Shown here: one piece after another, positions 1-16,999 of the stretch
How positions within the stretch are numbered: the stretch's first letter is position 1
Layout of the letters: the number at the start of each line of letters is the position of its first letter
Origin: Urophycis tenuis
Lineage: Eukaryota > Chordata > Actinopteri > Gadiformes > Phycidae
DNA: 64,000 nucleotides
Direction of reading: 5' to 3'
NCBI GenBank assembly: GCA_036785325.1
Contig: JAXIVH010000005.1
Span: forward strand, 2,074,334-2,138,333
Made by a program: the position numbers and the translations under genes
Notes under the pieces: model-generated
Databases searched by the model: none
What the model saw: the letters and a program-made list of their open reading frames with translations, nothing else
What the model was told of the DNA's origin: nothing

Positions 1-4185
<4,185 letters not shown>

Positions 4186-4745
4186 CCTGTGTTCCTCTGA
4201 AGCCAGCTCTTGCTAGGACCATATAGTGCTGCGAGGGGAACCAGACGGACACTATCAGGACCGAGATGTTTCTCCAGTGTTCTTCAGCTGGGATCCAGCA
4301 GTTATATATGTTATAGCAGAACTTCTGCCGAGAGAGTCTGGGCTGCAAACCAACAACTGCAAGGGGCGGAGTTAGGCCTTGTTTCCTGTTGCCTTACAGA
4401 GATGTTCTACTGAAGTTCTGAGTTTGGATTTTGAGTGTTCTACAACAGTGGCCAGTCTTATGAAAGCCTTAACAGACACTTTTTCACGGACGGTTCAGGA
4501 ATCAAGCACTGACAGAACCGCGCCTTGTGAGACCACTCCAGTATCAATGGGAGGTCGTGTAAGATAAAAGTGTCAGGGGCTTACTAAAAGAAACTGTAAT
4601 GTCTTATCTATATAATAAGGTTAGGTTAATACTAAAGTCACACGGACACATACTAACATACTAACGCTGGCACAACCAAGGGAACCAAGCCATTCCAATG
4701 AATACTGTATGTGTGAATGACAAACAGCCAGACAGAGAGACTTAC

Positions 4746-4836
4746 CTGGTGATTGGGGAAGACTCTACTGATTCAGCATGCTTGGAGGGTAGAGTTTAGT
4801 CCTGCAGCACTTCAAGAGCCCTAACGACGTAAAGTC
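4746..4836 (-). other. Candidate 5' non-coding exon of ripor1
   Basis: On the minus strand a good acceptor (ATGACAG, intron side of 4837) and a consensus donor (CAG/GTAAGT at 4748-4741) flank 91 bases with no conserved reading frame. Other strong minus-strand donors lie near 7141 and 7564. I infer alternative 5' UTR exons of ripor1; without transcripts this is weak. Confidence 0.3.
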
Positions 4837-6366
4837 CTGTCATTTGCTAAACAAAAAGAAGACAGTATAGGGCAAATGCTTTGACATCATACCTCACACC
4901 CCACAATGGGAAATGTACTGAACCAATAATCAGGGAAGTGTCGGTGTTAATAATACATGTTCATCATGCACATAATAATAACAGTTAGAGGAAGGGCTAC
5001 AAGCACCAGTCTCATTTCCTTCTCCTTTACCACAATGTGTTGCTGAGCGGCGTCTGAGTGAACAGCGTGCGGCCGTCGTGTTGACGGCCCACCACGGTCA
5101 ACAGCAGCTTCCCTTCCTCTTCCTTCCCCAATCTCCCCCGCCCCCTCCCCTCTTTCCCTCTCTCTCTCTCTCTCTCTCTCTCTTCATCCAATACAGTGCA
5201 CAGGAAGTCTCACGGCTGACTTTAGACAGGAAATTCTACGGGGCAGTCTGGCCTCGGAGTGTAAAAACATCTTGCACAAATGGGCAATCCCTTGTCTGCC
5301 AAACCATTCCATGTGAACAGAAATCCGCATTTTATTGGTCAATCCGAAACTCAGGCCATGTGCAGAATGTTTTCAGACTGGCCGGTTTCATGAGTCAGAG
5401 GAGACTCGAGTACTACAGAGGGCTTGCTCTAAGGCTAAGATAGTGACAAAGAGATTACAGACTTAGAGCAGACTAAGCCACAGTCAGACCCGTATTAACA
5501 CCTAAGATCTGCGTACGAGCAACGCGGGGCCTTATAGAAGTTAGGCATGGCAATCTTTACTCTCTTGTGGGAATGTAGCAGCGGTCTAAACAAAAAGAGG
5601 GTATTGTATCTCTATACCCATGGTAATTAGAAGGATGCGAGATGAGAGTCTTCCAGTGTCAGCGACAGCAGGGACAGCAAGAACCAAGACCATCATTGTG
5701 GGAATAAATCCCTTTCACAGACAAAGTGATGGACATGAAGACACACTTCCCTTGTAATCGTGGTGATTCTCAACCAGTACCACTCGTAGTACTGCTGGAC
5801 TCTACAGTATTCCAGGGGTCCAGTTAAATCGCTAATCCCAGCCACATGCTGGGCGGATTAGGTGTAGTTTGTCAGGGTCAGAGAATAGCAAGGTCCTTTA
5901 AAAGAAAGTCTTTGAACCTAGATGGGTTTTCCACCCTTAACACTTGGAGGAAAAGGCCTGGCAACCGCCATCCGTTTAGACGGCGGATGTGAGTCAGAGG
6001 AAAACATCCAGGCACAGATAAAGACAAAAACGCTGAATATTGATTGACAAATGAGGACCCCTTGCCCCAAGACCAGGACTACACACATGATCAGCTTTGG
6101 GGGACTACACTGCAGGCCTGCTGCCTTCCAATCCAACCACAACCAATGTGCATCCATACGCGTTCATGGGGATCATTAGATATCTGATGGCAGCTAAAAC
6201 AAAGAGCAAATTGTTGGGATTACCTCACAAGACCCACACCCTCAGCAGGCCAGCGCGTGAGCATCAACTACAGGGACACACGCAGACACACACGCACACA
6301 CACAAGTCGCGCATTATTTTCTGTACCGACTCTCATATTGACTGATAGCGGTGATAGCAAACGCCA

Positions 6367-6368
<2 letters not shown>

Positions 6369-6435
<67 letters not shown>
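6369..6435 (+). repeat. (GT)n microsatellite
   Basis: About 33 uninterrupted GT units in the spacer upstream of ripor1. The CVCV/THTH reading frames through it are artefacts. Confidence 0.95.
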
Positions 6436-6437
<2 letters not shown>

Positions 6438-8784
6438 GAGGGGGATGTCCATAAATGACACATACCAAAAAAAAAACACGCTTGGATGATCACAAATTGC
6501 TAGATTTGTATCACTTCCAATTTAAATACGGACACGAGCCTCTGATTTGGCTCTGCCAGAAACGTGTCCTGACGCCTCGCATCCTAAAGACAGCTATTAG
6601 GCCTGAACTGCCGAAACTTTGTAACAGTAACAACCCCCAAAGCCACCATACCCCACCCCTGTCTTCCCCTCACGAGTCCAAACCCCGTCCAGTCTGAAAT
6701 AATGACGAAGCTGACCCGTTAAGCAGTTAAAGACCAAAGAACAACGAACGGCGCTCGTTGTGCGTAAAAAGAACGGTTCGGTGGGACCAACTTAATTTAG
6801 GAAAACTTAAACCTCAAAGAAGACCAGACTTGTGTCGAGGAGCGTCCTCTCCACGTACCCTGCCACAGGATAAAACATCTGGATGCGTGTTGCGGCCTTG
6901 CCCACGTCCACGGTCATCTTACCTACGATTGGAAATCCGCGGATCCCAACCACGTCCCATTGCGATGCTCGACGCGTTTTAGATCCGTTTCCAATTCCGC
7001 TCAGGGCGCTGTCCTTCTGGATCCCGCAGTTCTTCTGCGTCCAGCGTCAAGCCCCCACTGCTCCGCACCCACGGTCCCGTCGGGGGGCTTCAAAGTAAAG
7101 CATAGCGTTTTGAGAAGAAAACAAATAACAAGGGTACTTACTGCAAGTGTCTCAAAGTGCCAATTATTCCGCTTTTAAAATACCATGTTACGTATGACTC
7201 ATATCCCAACATGATCAATACAATAAAATATCAGTTGTACGCATTGGTGCATCTTACTGCTATAATATTCTCAAATATCCCACGAGACGTTGTTCAGAAG
7301 AATCATTGAAGAGAACAAACTCCGTTAACAAAATGAGGGATGCAATCAGGACAGAAGGGAGGAACGTTTTTTTAAAAGGAAAATATTCACCAATATAAGA
7401 AAGAAGAAACACAGGCGAACATAAGACCTGAACAAACAAAGCATAAATAATTACTCCAGTGTGTATGATTACATCGCTTATGTTTGTAAAGAATCTCTTT
7501 AAAATATTCATACACACAACATCAAGCAAAACAACAACAATAACAAACACAAAGAGTTCTTACTTTGAAAGCACACCCGACGGAGCGGAAGTCGTGGTGT
7601 TCCTAAATGATGGTTCTTGAGATGTGGCACGGCTGTGTTCCTCTGCTGGGTGGACGGAACATCTCAGCCTCACGTCCGATGTGCTCCACTGCGACAGGGA
7701 AAGAGCCACCGAGACACACTGAGACCCTGTTGAGATCCACTGAAGAGGTCGATCGTGTGTCTTTAGTTCAACTCTGCATTTAATTTAAATAGCAACCCAT
7801 TCTTTTCCGCCGAATGCAGTCTCGCTTAAAGTAGTGTAGTGGGGAGATTTGCATCCCTTCCTCTTTCTGCCGAGCCGTGATTCGCAGATACATGTTGCTC
7901 ATTTGACTGGTCGCTGCTGTAGCATATCAAATTCCTGACTCATAGATTAATCTATGTGGTTCCACCTTATTATATGTGTAGAATGTATTTCAATATTTAA
8001 AATCTGTTTAGGAACATCTACTCCCTTCCTTGTTGTGTTTGGATTTCTAACTTATTCTCTCCAGAAATGGAGGCTATTCCTATGATAAACAATTAACCGT
8101 TATTTTTACCTAACCTGTCAACCTGTCCCTTCAAAATCAGGCAGCACGTCTTTTTTCACCCCTATCCAAATATATTGCCCACATTGCTGGACTCTTCATA
8201 ACATGCATTTAACATGCTCAAAATTAGTTTTGATTTAGTTTCACCTTTCATGACTAACATGACTAACATTTGGTACTTTGCCATGTTATTGATCTTTGGT
8301 AAGAAATTGACACCCCAATATTTCAGTGGTGTGCACTAGATTGTGCTGCTAAACCTTTGCATGCCAAGTTATAACGCCAGGTAATTACTATTACATTGAT
8401 GACATGAAAATAACTACACATTGGGAAACCAGCTGAGGCTGTGAGGGTGTGGAATATAACTATAAACTATTTGCTATGGGCAATAGGGCATATCGACAAT
8501 AGTTGCTTTGACAACACAGTGTGATCAGAGGATAATCCCCAGTTTTTATAGCTTGCCAGATTTCAATATCTTTGTCAGCACAGTTGCTGTCATTCATACC
8601 CGTTATCTAGTCGAGATATACCAAGGCAAACAAACTTGGCGTCAAATAGTAAGAAGTTAAAGGTGTTTATGTGGTAGGGGTTGTTTATGATGCTGAACTT
8701 GGTGAGGGGAATCTGAGGTGTATGGTGTCTCACATGCTCAAAACATACCGTATGAAAAGGTAAAGATCAATAGGCAATTTCGTT

Positions 8785-8852
8785 TAGGCAAAATTAGGCA
8801 ATTTCCCTCAGGGATCAATAAAGTATGTCTGTCTGTCTGTGTCTGTCTGTCA
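8785..8852 (+). mobile_element. Non-LTR retroposon 3' tail with short (CTGT)n
   Basis: The sequence AATTTCCCTCAGGGATCAAT followed by AAAGTA and CTGT repeats is the typical 3' terminus of fish RTE/Rex-like LINEs and the SINEs they mobilise. Only the tail is recognisable. The same signature occurs before the tetranucleotide array at 19002. Confidence 0.55.
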
Positions 8853-10356
8853 ATAGAAAGGCATTCAATGAGGAGTCAACAATTTGTTAGAAAATATAAC
8901 ATCTTTATTTAAGAATAATCAATCAAGAAACAAAATGAAAATATAACCATAATGGAATGATATTTTCTGAGGTTATTAGTCTGCCAAATATTACCTTCCC
9001 TTACAGAATGTCTCTTTTATACAATTCTTTGTATAAAATACCATTCTGACATCAGACATGTTTCTGCTTCTGGCAGTGTGTTAACCTGCAGGCACAGCCG
9101 GTTGACACTAAAACTAGGATGTGTACAAAGATATGAGTGGATGAAGGTCCTTAATCGACTGCCATTTTGACATCATTTTCATTATTCATTATTTTATGTT
9201 ATCTCTTCAGTGGCCTCCTGTTTCACACAGTGCAGTCGCCACTGTAAATATTGTGACATGCAAATGGTTGCATAGGTGACAGATACATCCTGAAATGTGA
9301 AATGAGAGGGTTGGGCTGCAACATGAGACCAACAGAGTAGTAATTCTAGAGCACCTTCAAGTTTTGTTTTGGTATTTGTATCCTGAAAATCCTCAAAGAA
9401 AGATCTCACCTAATCATTGTGAGTTGTTGTCATGATTCTGTTTGCAACAGAATCAGGTTTATTATTAAAATACAGGCTTAAAATGTCAAATAAAATAAGG
9501 AAGTACACATATGTTTGGTATGAAATGCTTGATATATCATAGTTTATACTATTCCTCCTTAAGCTATAATTGTTAATAAATGTATTTCATCCGATAAAAA
9601 GTACAAGTGCTGTAAGAACATCAGTACAGAAGAGTTAATTAAAAGGCCCGTCCACGCAAATCTTCTTGCTAGCTTCAGAAGAATCCTCCAGACAGGCCAG
9701 AGTCTGTCTACTAGTCCAGTAGCTATGGTTACTGGTTCCAGATCAGGCAGCAGTGGAAGCTCTCTGAAACCTAGTTCAGTGTGCTTGTGGGCTCTTCCTC
9801 ATCCCCCACCGCTACAGAGTCTATATCGAACCACTTCCTTGTGAGCACATGCTACGGTCTATCTATCTCCTAGATGTTTGTGTGTGATACGCTAATTTGC
9901 AAGTTTGCACATGCAGCAATGAACCACAGATTTGATTTGGATTGAGTACGGGTTAGGGTAGATGCCTAAATGCTGACTAACTCGCTCTCATTTTCACCGG
10001 AGACACCTGTGTCTAAGTTACCTGCCGTCCTTTCCTGGATGGCAGGTACAGAATACTTTGACTTTGCCCAATAAAAAACGTTAGTTGTATGTAGAAACAC
10101 ATATCCTACAACATTTAGTGTAAAATTACATTCCGTGTTGATGGTGTTACTGATTTTCGGCCAGCCATATGCCATCACTGAACGAGCCATGTAGGCCTGC
10201 CTACCTGCTGCCTACATGTTATTCCTCCTGACCCCTGGATGTATACATCCTTCATGTTTAGAACCAATGTGGCCACTAGAGGGCGAACTTTCTTATATAT
10301 CCACATGGGCTGGCAACCCGTGTGTCCGCCACTCACACCCATGGCCCGTTTCGAGG

Positions 10357-10525
10357 AAAACGTTGCAAAACAGCAACGTTTTGCAAAACACGCAACGTTT
10401 TCAAACTTCGCAGTCAGATGCTATGTCTACGGTAGTCGGTTGTGGTTGAAGACGTCCTGTCATTGTTGCAAAAAGACAATGACAGGACGTCTAGACACGA
10501 TGTGAACTAGAGTTTCACATCGTGT
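10357..10525. repeat. Cluster of three perfect inverted repeats
   Basis: Three separate hairpins sit within 170 bp. The first is AAAACGTTGC (10357-10366) with its complement at 10373-10382, and a third copy of that motif follows near 10391-10401. The second is GACGTCCTGTCATTGT (10451-10466) with its perfect complement at 10476-10491. The third is ACACGATGTGAA (10495-10506) with its complement at 10514-10525. No protein or known RNA is recognised. Confidence 0.85.
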
Positions 10526-11175
10526 TTGCAGGCTGCTCTATGGTCTAATCATAACTAAACATGTTTTCATTCATTATCAATTTTCCTCCCCACCACTGAT
10601 GATGACTTTATCAGTAGGCCTACCCCGTCAACTCTTCAGAATGTGCTGAAAACAACAGCGGTCCACACTGAATTAGGTGAATTAGTATCAAAACTACCCG
10701 TTATAAAATGTGCTTTTTTGAGACAAAGGAAGCAACGTATGAAGTTAGTTAGTCCTTCGGCTTCCAATCTAGGGGGCGTTAACCCATGTTTATTACCACG
10801 GTTCTTTATTGCTTCTGCTTGGACTGCATCGCGGGACCCTGGATGTTTAGCACGTTTATGTTGAGGTGGAGCATCATCTCACTATGAACATTGATTTGCT
10901 CTGAAATGTCTTTAGTCGAAGGGAGCGGAGCTGTGTTCCGCTGTGTGGATCAGAACCACAGGACCGTGCACCATAATGTAATCCATCTGAGCGCATGAAT
11001 TGCTGCAACCCTTTTCATAGTGGGCTTAAAACATATTCGCGAACGGTACGATGTTGATTCGTGCAGCGCTAAACTTTCATTCAATGTCGACGCATCGACG
11101 TGAACCCTTGGAGTGCACGGCCGTCGTCTCGTGCGCCTCCCCTCTCTAATGTTTACGGCTTTTGAGGAATTAGGA

Positions 11176-11225
11176 GGCACAAAATGGCGGCACACGTCGG
11201 CGAACGCGCATGCGCGTTCGGGTGA
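11176..11225. promoter_or_regulatory. CpG-rich promoter-like element with NRF1 palindrome and YY1-type site
   Basis: AAAATGGCGGC (11181-11191) resembles a YY1 site. CGAACGCGCATGCGCGTTCG (11201-11220) is a perfect 20-bp palindrome containing the NRF1 core GCGCATGCGC. The surrounding 10.9-11.3 kb is CpG-rich in an otherwise AT-rich spacer. These are typical of housekeeping promoters, often bidirectional. Which gene it serves is unclear: carmil2 downstream on plus or ripor1 on minus are the nearest. Confidence 0.55.
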
Positions 11226-11269
11226 ATGACGAGGAGGGGCGTGGCGTTCCACGCGTCTACCTAACGTGT

Positions 11270-12300
11270 GTACACAGCCATGGCTCTACCAGAGGATGCC
11301 CATCTGCTCCCACACACAGAAACTAATGATGCATCCAAGGTTTTTAACCAGTGTTCTGCTCTCTTCCACCGTTTTGTTCCTATACGTATGGACTAATTCC
11401 AATTGGTGCCATAGTCACCACCAGTATCACCAGTACGTAAGGGTTAGTTCTAAAGGTGGATGTAATAGTAGGGACCTATACGCCCTAAGCCGCCTATGTT
11501 TAGTTTGTGATACGGCCTATAGAATCAATAGTATTAGCTATAGCAACACGGTCTAAATTATATAATCACAATATCATAATGCCATTTTTAAGTTTCAAAA
11601 ATAGGATTAAATAATACCTTCATGATTAGTTTAGTTTTGATCAATCTTCAAGTTAAAAACTAAAACACGTTTTTGTGACAGTCTGCATACGGTGACTTGA
11701 ATATTCTTCACACATCCACTACCAAGTGAACTTTCAATCATGCTAATAAGGTTGCAGCATGCAACAATGTATTGCCTAATTCCTTCAAAGGGCTTTAGGA
11801 TAACCATCTCAATCATAATCAACAGCTATGAAGCCATTTAAAACACTTTATTTTTCTATAGTTTCAGTAAGCTTGAATGCAAAATTCATTATTTTAGCTC
11901 AACAAAGGATGGTAGTTAATTTGATTACAGGTTTGTCTGGAAACGATGAAGAAACATCTTGCGATCATTTATTTCCAACAAAATTGCCTTTGGAAAAAAG
12001 CTAGTCAACCAATAAAACATCTATTCAGTAATTCAAAGCATCTTCCGCATATAAAAATGAATAATTAATACATTACATAATCATAAAACAATTGGTTTTG
12101 TTTCACTTATTGTTATTATAGCGTGTTGACCTATGATATGTCCTTTTGTACATGAAAGATGTGCAATCTCTAATTTGTTCTTTCTCATTTTTTAACTGCT
12201 CATTGTGTCTTCACCCCCAACCCTTTTCTCACGCTTTTCCCCTGCGAGGGGAGGGGCAGAACAAGGCGAGGTCTGTCAGTCTAGCCGGCTTGTCCCCTCC
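11270..12300. other. AT-rich spacer upstream of the carmil2 exons, no coding exon seen
   Basis: No LRR-like or PH-like segment with splice sites is visible on the plus strand, although carmil2 exons would be expected here. Confidence 0.5.
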
Positions 12301-12346
12301 CACTTAAGCCGAGGCATTACATACTGCTGGTACTCCCCACACATAG

Positions 12347-12557
12347 CAACGGTGCCTCGGCAACAGAGCCAAGGCAACGCGGCTCCACGGCAACAGAGTG
12401 CCGTGTCTCCCCAATGGAGCTGCCATTGGGCGGGCCATCGCTGAGACACTACACCCAGAGCAGACCCAGACCCCACCGGCAGAAACTCAACCATCGGCCC
12501 AGCAGACCGCAGGTACCGTGACAGACCCACTAGACAAATTAAACAGGCGGAAGAAAA

Positions 12558-12613
<56 letters not shown>

Positions 12614-15600
12614 TTCTGCACGAGAGAGGAGAGCTGGAGACGGCGATGGGAGTGAAAGGGAGATTCAGTGTGTGTGTGTGTGTGCGTGTGTGTGTGTGTG
12701 TGTGTATGCACACAAAATGGAAGGTAATGAGATAGGAGAAATGTAATAGGGGAACGGTGGGAGAGCCGTGGAAAGCCTTGGAGAGGGCAGGGGAAGGGAG
12801 GGAGGGTCATGTTCAGGATGCACGGTGTGTGCGTGCTCAAAGGAGATGTTCCCATTGTGCTGGCCACCAGCTGTTTCATCCATCCACCACTTTATGCGTT
12901 TATCTGTGCGTGAGTGATGTATAATTGTTGTGGGTGTAGGAAATCCATAAATCTTTCACGCTTGCAGTCTCTAATGATATATATTTATTCAGGGAATTCT
13001 GTGGGGAAAAGACACTAGGAAAGCAGCAGGATTCAAGTGACTCCCCTGAAAAAGATATTGTGTAACACTGTGTTCACTTGCTGCTCAAAATACGCTCTCC
13101 AGGCTGTCTCTGATATCATGATGTTAGGGCACACAGATGTGAACTGATACGGTTGATATTTCCCTGAGTAGCTGATAATTGTGTGGGCCAGGTTATTATC
13201 ATTTCCCTTGGATCCAAGGGCAATCTTTCTTTTTTTTTTGTACCAGAGCTGGAAGTAGGCTTCATCATCAGAGAAGGGAATTGAAAAAGGGGGCAGGTTT
13301 TCTCTGAGTTGTATTTGATGATTTGCGGTCTGCTTGGTGTCACTGTATTCATGTGTCTGTGTGATTGTATGTGCTTAATAGGAGCCAATAATTGAGAGTG
13401 AAAATGAAACCGTTGAACACATGGGCCGGGTGGATGAGGGCGTGGAGGAGTTCTTTACTAAAAGGGTACTTCCTGCCGATTCCCTGTAAGTACATCCATC
13501 ATCTACCAATCTCTGTTTAGCTTGTGTGGACACAGAACACTGTTAATGAACCGCCTTAATAAGCGTAAAGGTTGTATCGTACCACAACCTCTCCACCGTA
13601 CATCACGTAATGGAGTCGACGCGTGGTGAAGTTGTTGTGGTGTTCCCTGCAGGAAAAGCGAAGATGATTCTTCACCGCTGATCGTTGACGAATCGGTCCA
13701 CGCCAGCGCCGCGTCTTGTCCTCCTCCGACCAAAACCCTGAGGAGGAAGCTCGGGGACTTCTTCACTCTGAGAAAGAGACGAGGCCTGAAAACCGAGACG
13801 AGCCAAGAGGGGCGCTCCAAGAAGGCGTCCATCGCCGATCTCATCCGCCCCCTCCGGGAGGCGGCCAGGGCCGACAAAGACAAGCACAAAGTCAAGGACA
13901 GCGATAAAGACAACGATAAGGAAAATGATAGCGAGCGGCAGAAGGAGAAGGGGGACGGCGCTGCGACTGGAGAGCGGGCGGCGGAGGAGACGCCCGGCCC
14001 GGGCTCCGTGCCGCTCAGGAGGGACGCGGCGCCCCCGCGACGGGCCCTCAGAGAGGGGAAGTCCCAGTCACTCATCCTCCTGTCTGGGTCAGCAGCACCT
14101 GGGACCGGCAGTACCAGACACACGGCGAAGGTGAGGCTATGCGTTTCGAAAGGCTTTGTGTTCCACAGGAACGGATCAGTGTTGTAGTGCAGAAGATGGA
14201 GTTGGATGTCTTGGTTTGTTAAAGAGGGTTTTTTTTTTTTTTTTACAGAAAACCTTTGATGGCCAGCATAGCTTTGAGCAAAAGCTGAGTCTCATGCTGC
14301 AACGTATTGGTGTGACGAAATCCCAGCCAGCGGAGGAACAGGTGTGGTATCCAGCATGCATTCATTTAAAAGACTAACCATAGAATATCAATAAACTACA
14401 GGGACAAAACCTGGTGAATCGGTGCCCATTTCATGCGCCATCTTAGCACCAACATGGCAAGATGTTTCACCACATATGGTGCTCTCCCTGCAGCTTCTCT
14501 GATGTTTGTCTGATCTGTTGGCATGCAAATGTAAAAATCCAATTATTTGATGCAATTTTCACAGAATCCGGAGGGAGAGATGAAAAAGGCTGACTCTGAA
14601 GGTAAAACTTTATGTTGGTATATATTAAACAGATTTAATATATGTTTAATATTTGTATTTATGTTTGCCGTTATTCTTTGCTTATAACATGGGCATTACA
14701 ATGCATAAAAATATATACAATATGTAAAATATCTCTCTTTATATATTTATTGTAACTAGGAACTATAATAGACAACAAACCAGAGCCGCCACCTACTTTC
14801 TCCAAACCATGGACTATGACCACCTCCTCAGGTAACCCACTCACCACTCATTTTAAATTGTCCTTTTAAAAAAAAAAATGAATACATCAACTTAATATAC
14901 TGCATTTGCTCTTTTGTAGAAACAAGACCTCAAATTCGACAAAGTGCATCCGCGCACGAGTCAGCAGGAAAGCCCGCCCTGCCTCCCAAACCGGTCATAA
15001 AGCCCGGCCCTCCACAGCCCGCAGCATCAGGCCGCAGCACACCAGAGAACGAGCTGGCTAAAATACAGGAGGCTGAAACGTCTGCACCGGGCGAAGCCTG
15101 CCCCCCAGACCCTTCAGCCTCCTCCCCCTCTCCCTGCCCCGTCCTCAGTACCCCCTCTCCCCCACCCTCCACCTCAACCTCCCTCATCCCTCATTCAGAC
15201 ACCGTCACAGCCTCTCCCCCGGCCCCAGCCGACCCTCCCTCTGACACCGCCGAGCACCCCGAACCTGTTGAGCTTGAGGCCAAGTGTGCCACAGAGGCCT
15301 CGCCTCCGGTGCCCGTCGATGGCGGCGCTGCCGTCGCTGCAACGCAGTCCTCGGCCGCTAACGTTACCGCTAACAGCTCAGCGGAAACGTTGTCGCCTGG
15401 CCCGGCGTCCGGTGCCGCTGCCGCGGTCCCCCCTGCGTCTCCGCTCTCTCTGACCGCCATTACAATCCCCACCACATCCTCAGACACATTATCGCCTCTT
15501 CCTGCATCTTCCACTTCCTTTGAGTCCATTACTTCGACCCCCCTCAGTCCCCCCGCAACAACAAAAACAACAACAACAACATCAACGACCACGCCTTCTG

Positions 15601-16798
15601 TCACCTCCTCTGTGTCGGCGTCCATTAGTGAGAGCCCGGCTGCCGCGATGCCACCGAGCGCATTAACTCATTCACCGTTGCCCGTTCCTAATGGGGCCAT
15701 CACAAACTGTACGGCTTCTGCTTCCGTTTCTCCCGTGACGTCTTCGGACGCCACGGCTGTGGACACGGCATCCGTGGTCTCAGCAGGAGTCTTCCAATAC
15801 ACACCGTCCTCCCCCACTACTCATTCAGCCCATGCCGCAGCCCACCCTGACCTCCCCCCAACCACTGATATCTTTACCAGCTCCGAAACCCCGGCTCCAT
15901 CTGTAGTGACTCCGGCCCAGGTTTTGGTTGAGGCGTCGTCTGTCTGTAAAACGACAGACCCGACGGACCCCATTCCTAGCACAGTATCAACAGCATCGTC
16001 TCATGCTGCCACTCCTGCTACCATTAGTGTTACCAGCCCGGTATCTACTGATGGCACTAACTCTGTTTCACCTTCTCCAAGCACTCAGCCAGGCCCCCCC
16101 ATCCCCTCAGACACCACTAATACCTCCTGCCCAATGTCATCCACCTCAGGGTCCACACATGCGACACATCCATCCATTACATCCACCACTACCTCCATCT
16201 CCACCGTTCATTCAGAAACCCCATCCTCAGTTAACCTTGCTGTCACAAACAACCAAGGTGCAACACACTTGAGCAGCATCAGCACTTCTGAGGCTACAGA
16301 AGCCCCCTCTGTCACTGTGCCAAAGGCAGCTTCCCCGGACTCCACTAGTCCAACGTACAACAGCCAGGCCGAGGTAATCAATGTGCAAACACCGCCAGAG
16401 GAAAAGCCCGGGCACTACTCAACGATGAAGGAAAAAGGTAAATGCTGAGCATTTAAGTATACAGATGCCCTCATTTTAAAGTTGAAGTTACGCTGACTGC
16501 GGTGTTTTTTTTTTCAGCGGCAGATGACGACAACGACAGCAATGTTCAAAGGAGCGAGCAAAATGAGAGGAACGGAAACAGCCAGGAGGGCCGAGGAAGC
16601 GAGCTCCCAAACGCAGAGGGAGAGACGACCCGGCACGGTTCTGAGAGGGAGGACGTCACTGATGATGGCGCCGTGGGTGACGAACCCGGACCCGGGACCA
16701 ATCAGGCTCCGAAAGAGGAGCAACAGAACGGGACCGAGGCCCACCTGGAGGCTGAACCACAACGAGACGAAACCAATTCCGTCTCCCATGAAAAATAA
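12347..16798 (+). CDS. carmil2: CARMIL2 (RLTPR/LRRC16C), C-terminal capping-protein-binding half only
   Basis: CARMIL2 uncaps actin filaments by binding capping protein, and in T cells couples CD28 to the cytoskeleton. Exons read: about 12347-12512, 13382-13485, 13653-14130, 14249-14341, 14565-14601, 14760-14831, 14920-16437 and 16518-16798 (stop TAA). The first carries the CPI motif MELPLGGPSLRHYTQSRPRP, fitting LxHxTxxRP(K/R). The second carries GRVDEGVEEFFTKRV, the CARMIL-specific interaction region. Then come TLRRKLGDFFTLRKRR, FEQKLSLMLQRIGVTKS and EGEMKKADSEGTIIDN, all CARMIL2-like rather than CARMIL1 or CARMIL3. Exon 14920-16437 encodes about 506 residues very rich in Ser, Thr, Pro and Ala; the last is acidic and Glu/Asn-rich. 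The start of the first exon is uncertain (acceptor CACATAG at 12340-12346 chosen because the same frame has a stop at 12282-12284). The PH, LRR and dimerisation parts are not found upstream. Confidence 0.85.
12560..12611 (+). repeat. (TG)n microsatellite in carmil2 intron
   Basis: 26 uninterrupted TG units about 48 bases after the CPI-exon donor; a second, interrupted TG run follows at 12668-12706. Confidence 0.95.
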
Positions 16799-16999
16799 GT
16801 TCTTTCAAGAAGGCGTACAACAACAACAGCAACAACAACAACAACATCCACGTGGGACCAACTACTGTGAGAGTGGCAGGAGGGGCTCCAGTGAGGGAGT
16901 GTTGAGGAGCGATCGGGACGGCCACCTGACAGCACCACACCAGGAGTGGGGCCATGGGACCAAAGAACGGCCATCCCCATTGGAGGACAGAAGAGAATC

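Larger units (their letters stand above)
4837..11100. other. AT-rich spacer between ripor1 and carmil2, no gene recognised
   Basis: I read both strands and saw no conserved protein segment. Short frames here (for example minus 7260-7550, plus 8718-8912, minus 9194-9409) lack family motifs and paired splice sites. Contents are a (CT)n run near 5157-5182, a (GT)n run at 6369-6435, a retroposon tail near 8790-8850 and a hairpin cluster near 10.4 kb. The 5' end of ripor1 probably lies in 4.7-7.7 kb. Confidence 0.5.

Noticed and set aside
10216..10505. Overlapping open frames in the hairpin cluster
   Set aside because: Two frames of similar length overlap with no family motif; caused by the inverted repeats.
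11161..11225. First coding exon at the AAAATGGCGGC of the CpG promoter
   Set aside because: The plus frame from that ATG soon meets a stop and has no carmil2-like sequence; treated as a YY1-type site only.
15191..15625. 144-residue minus-strand frame in carmil2
   Set aside because: Val/Asp/Ala-rich shadow of the Ser/Thr/Pro-rich exon on the plus strand.
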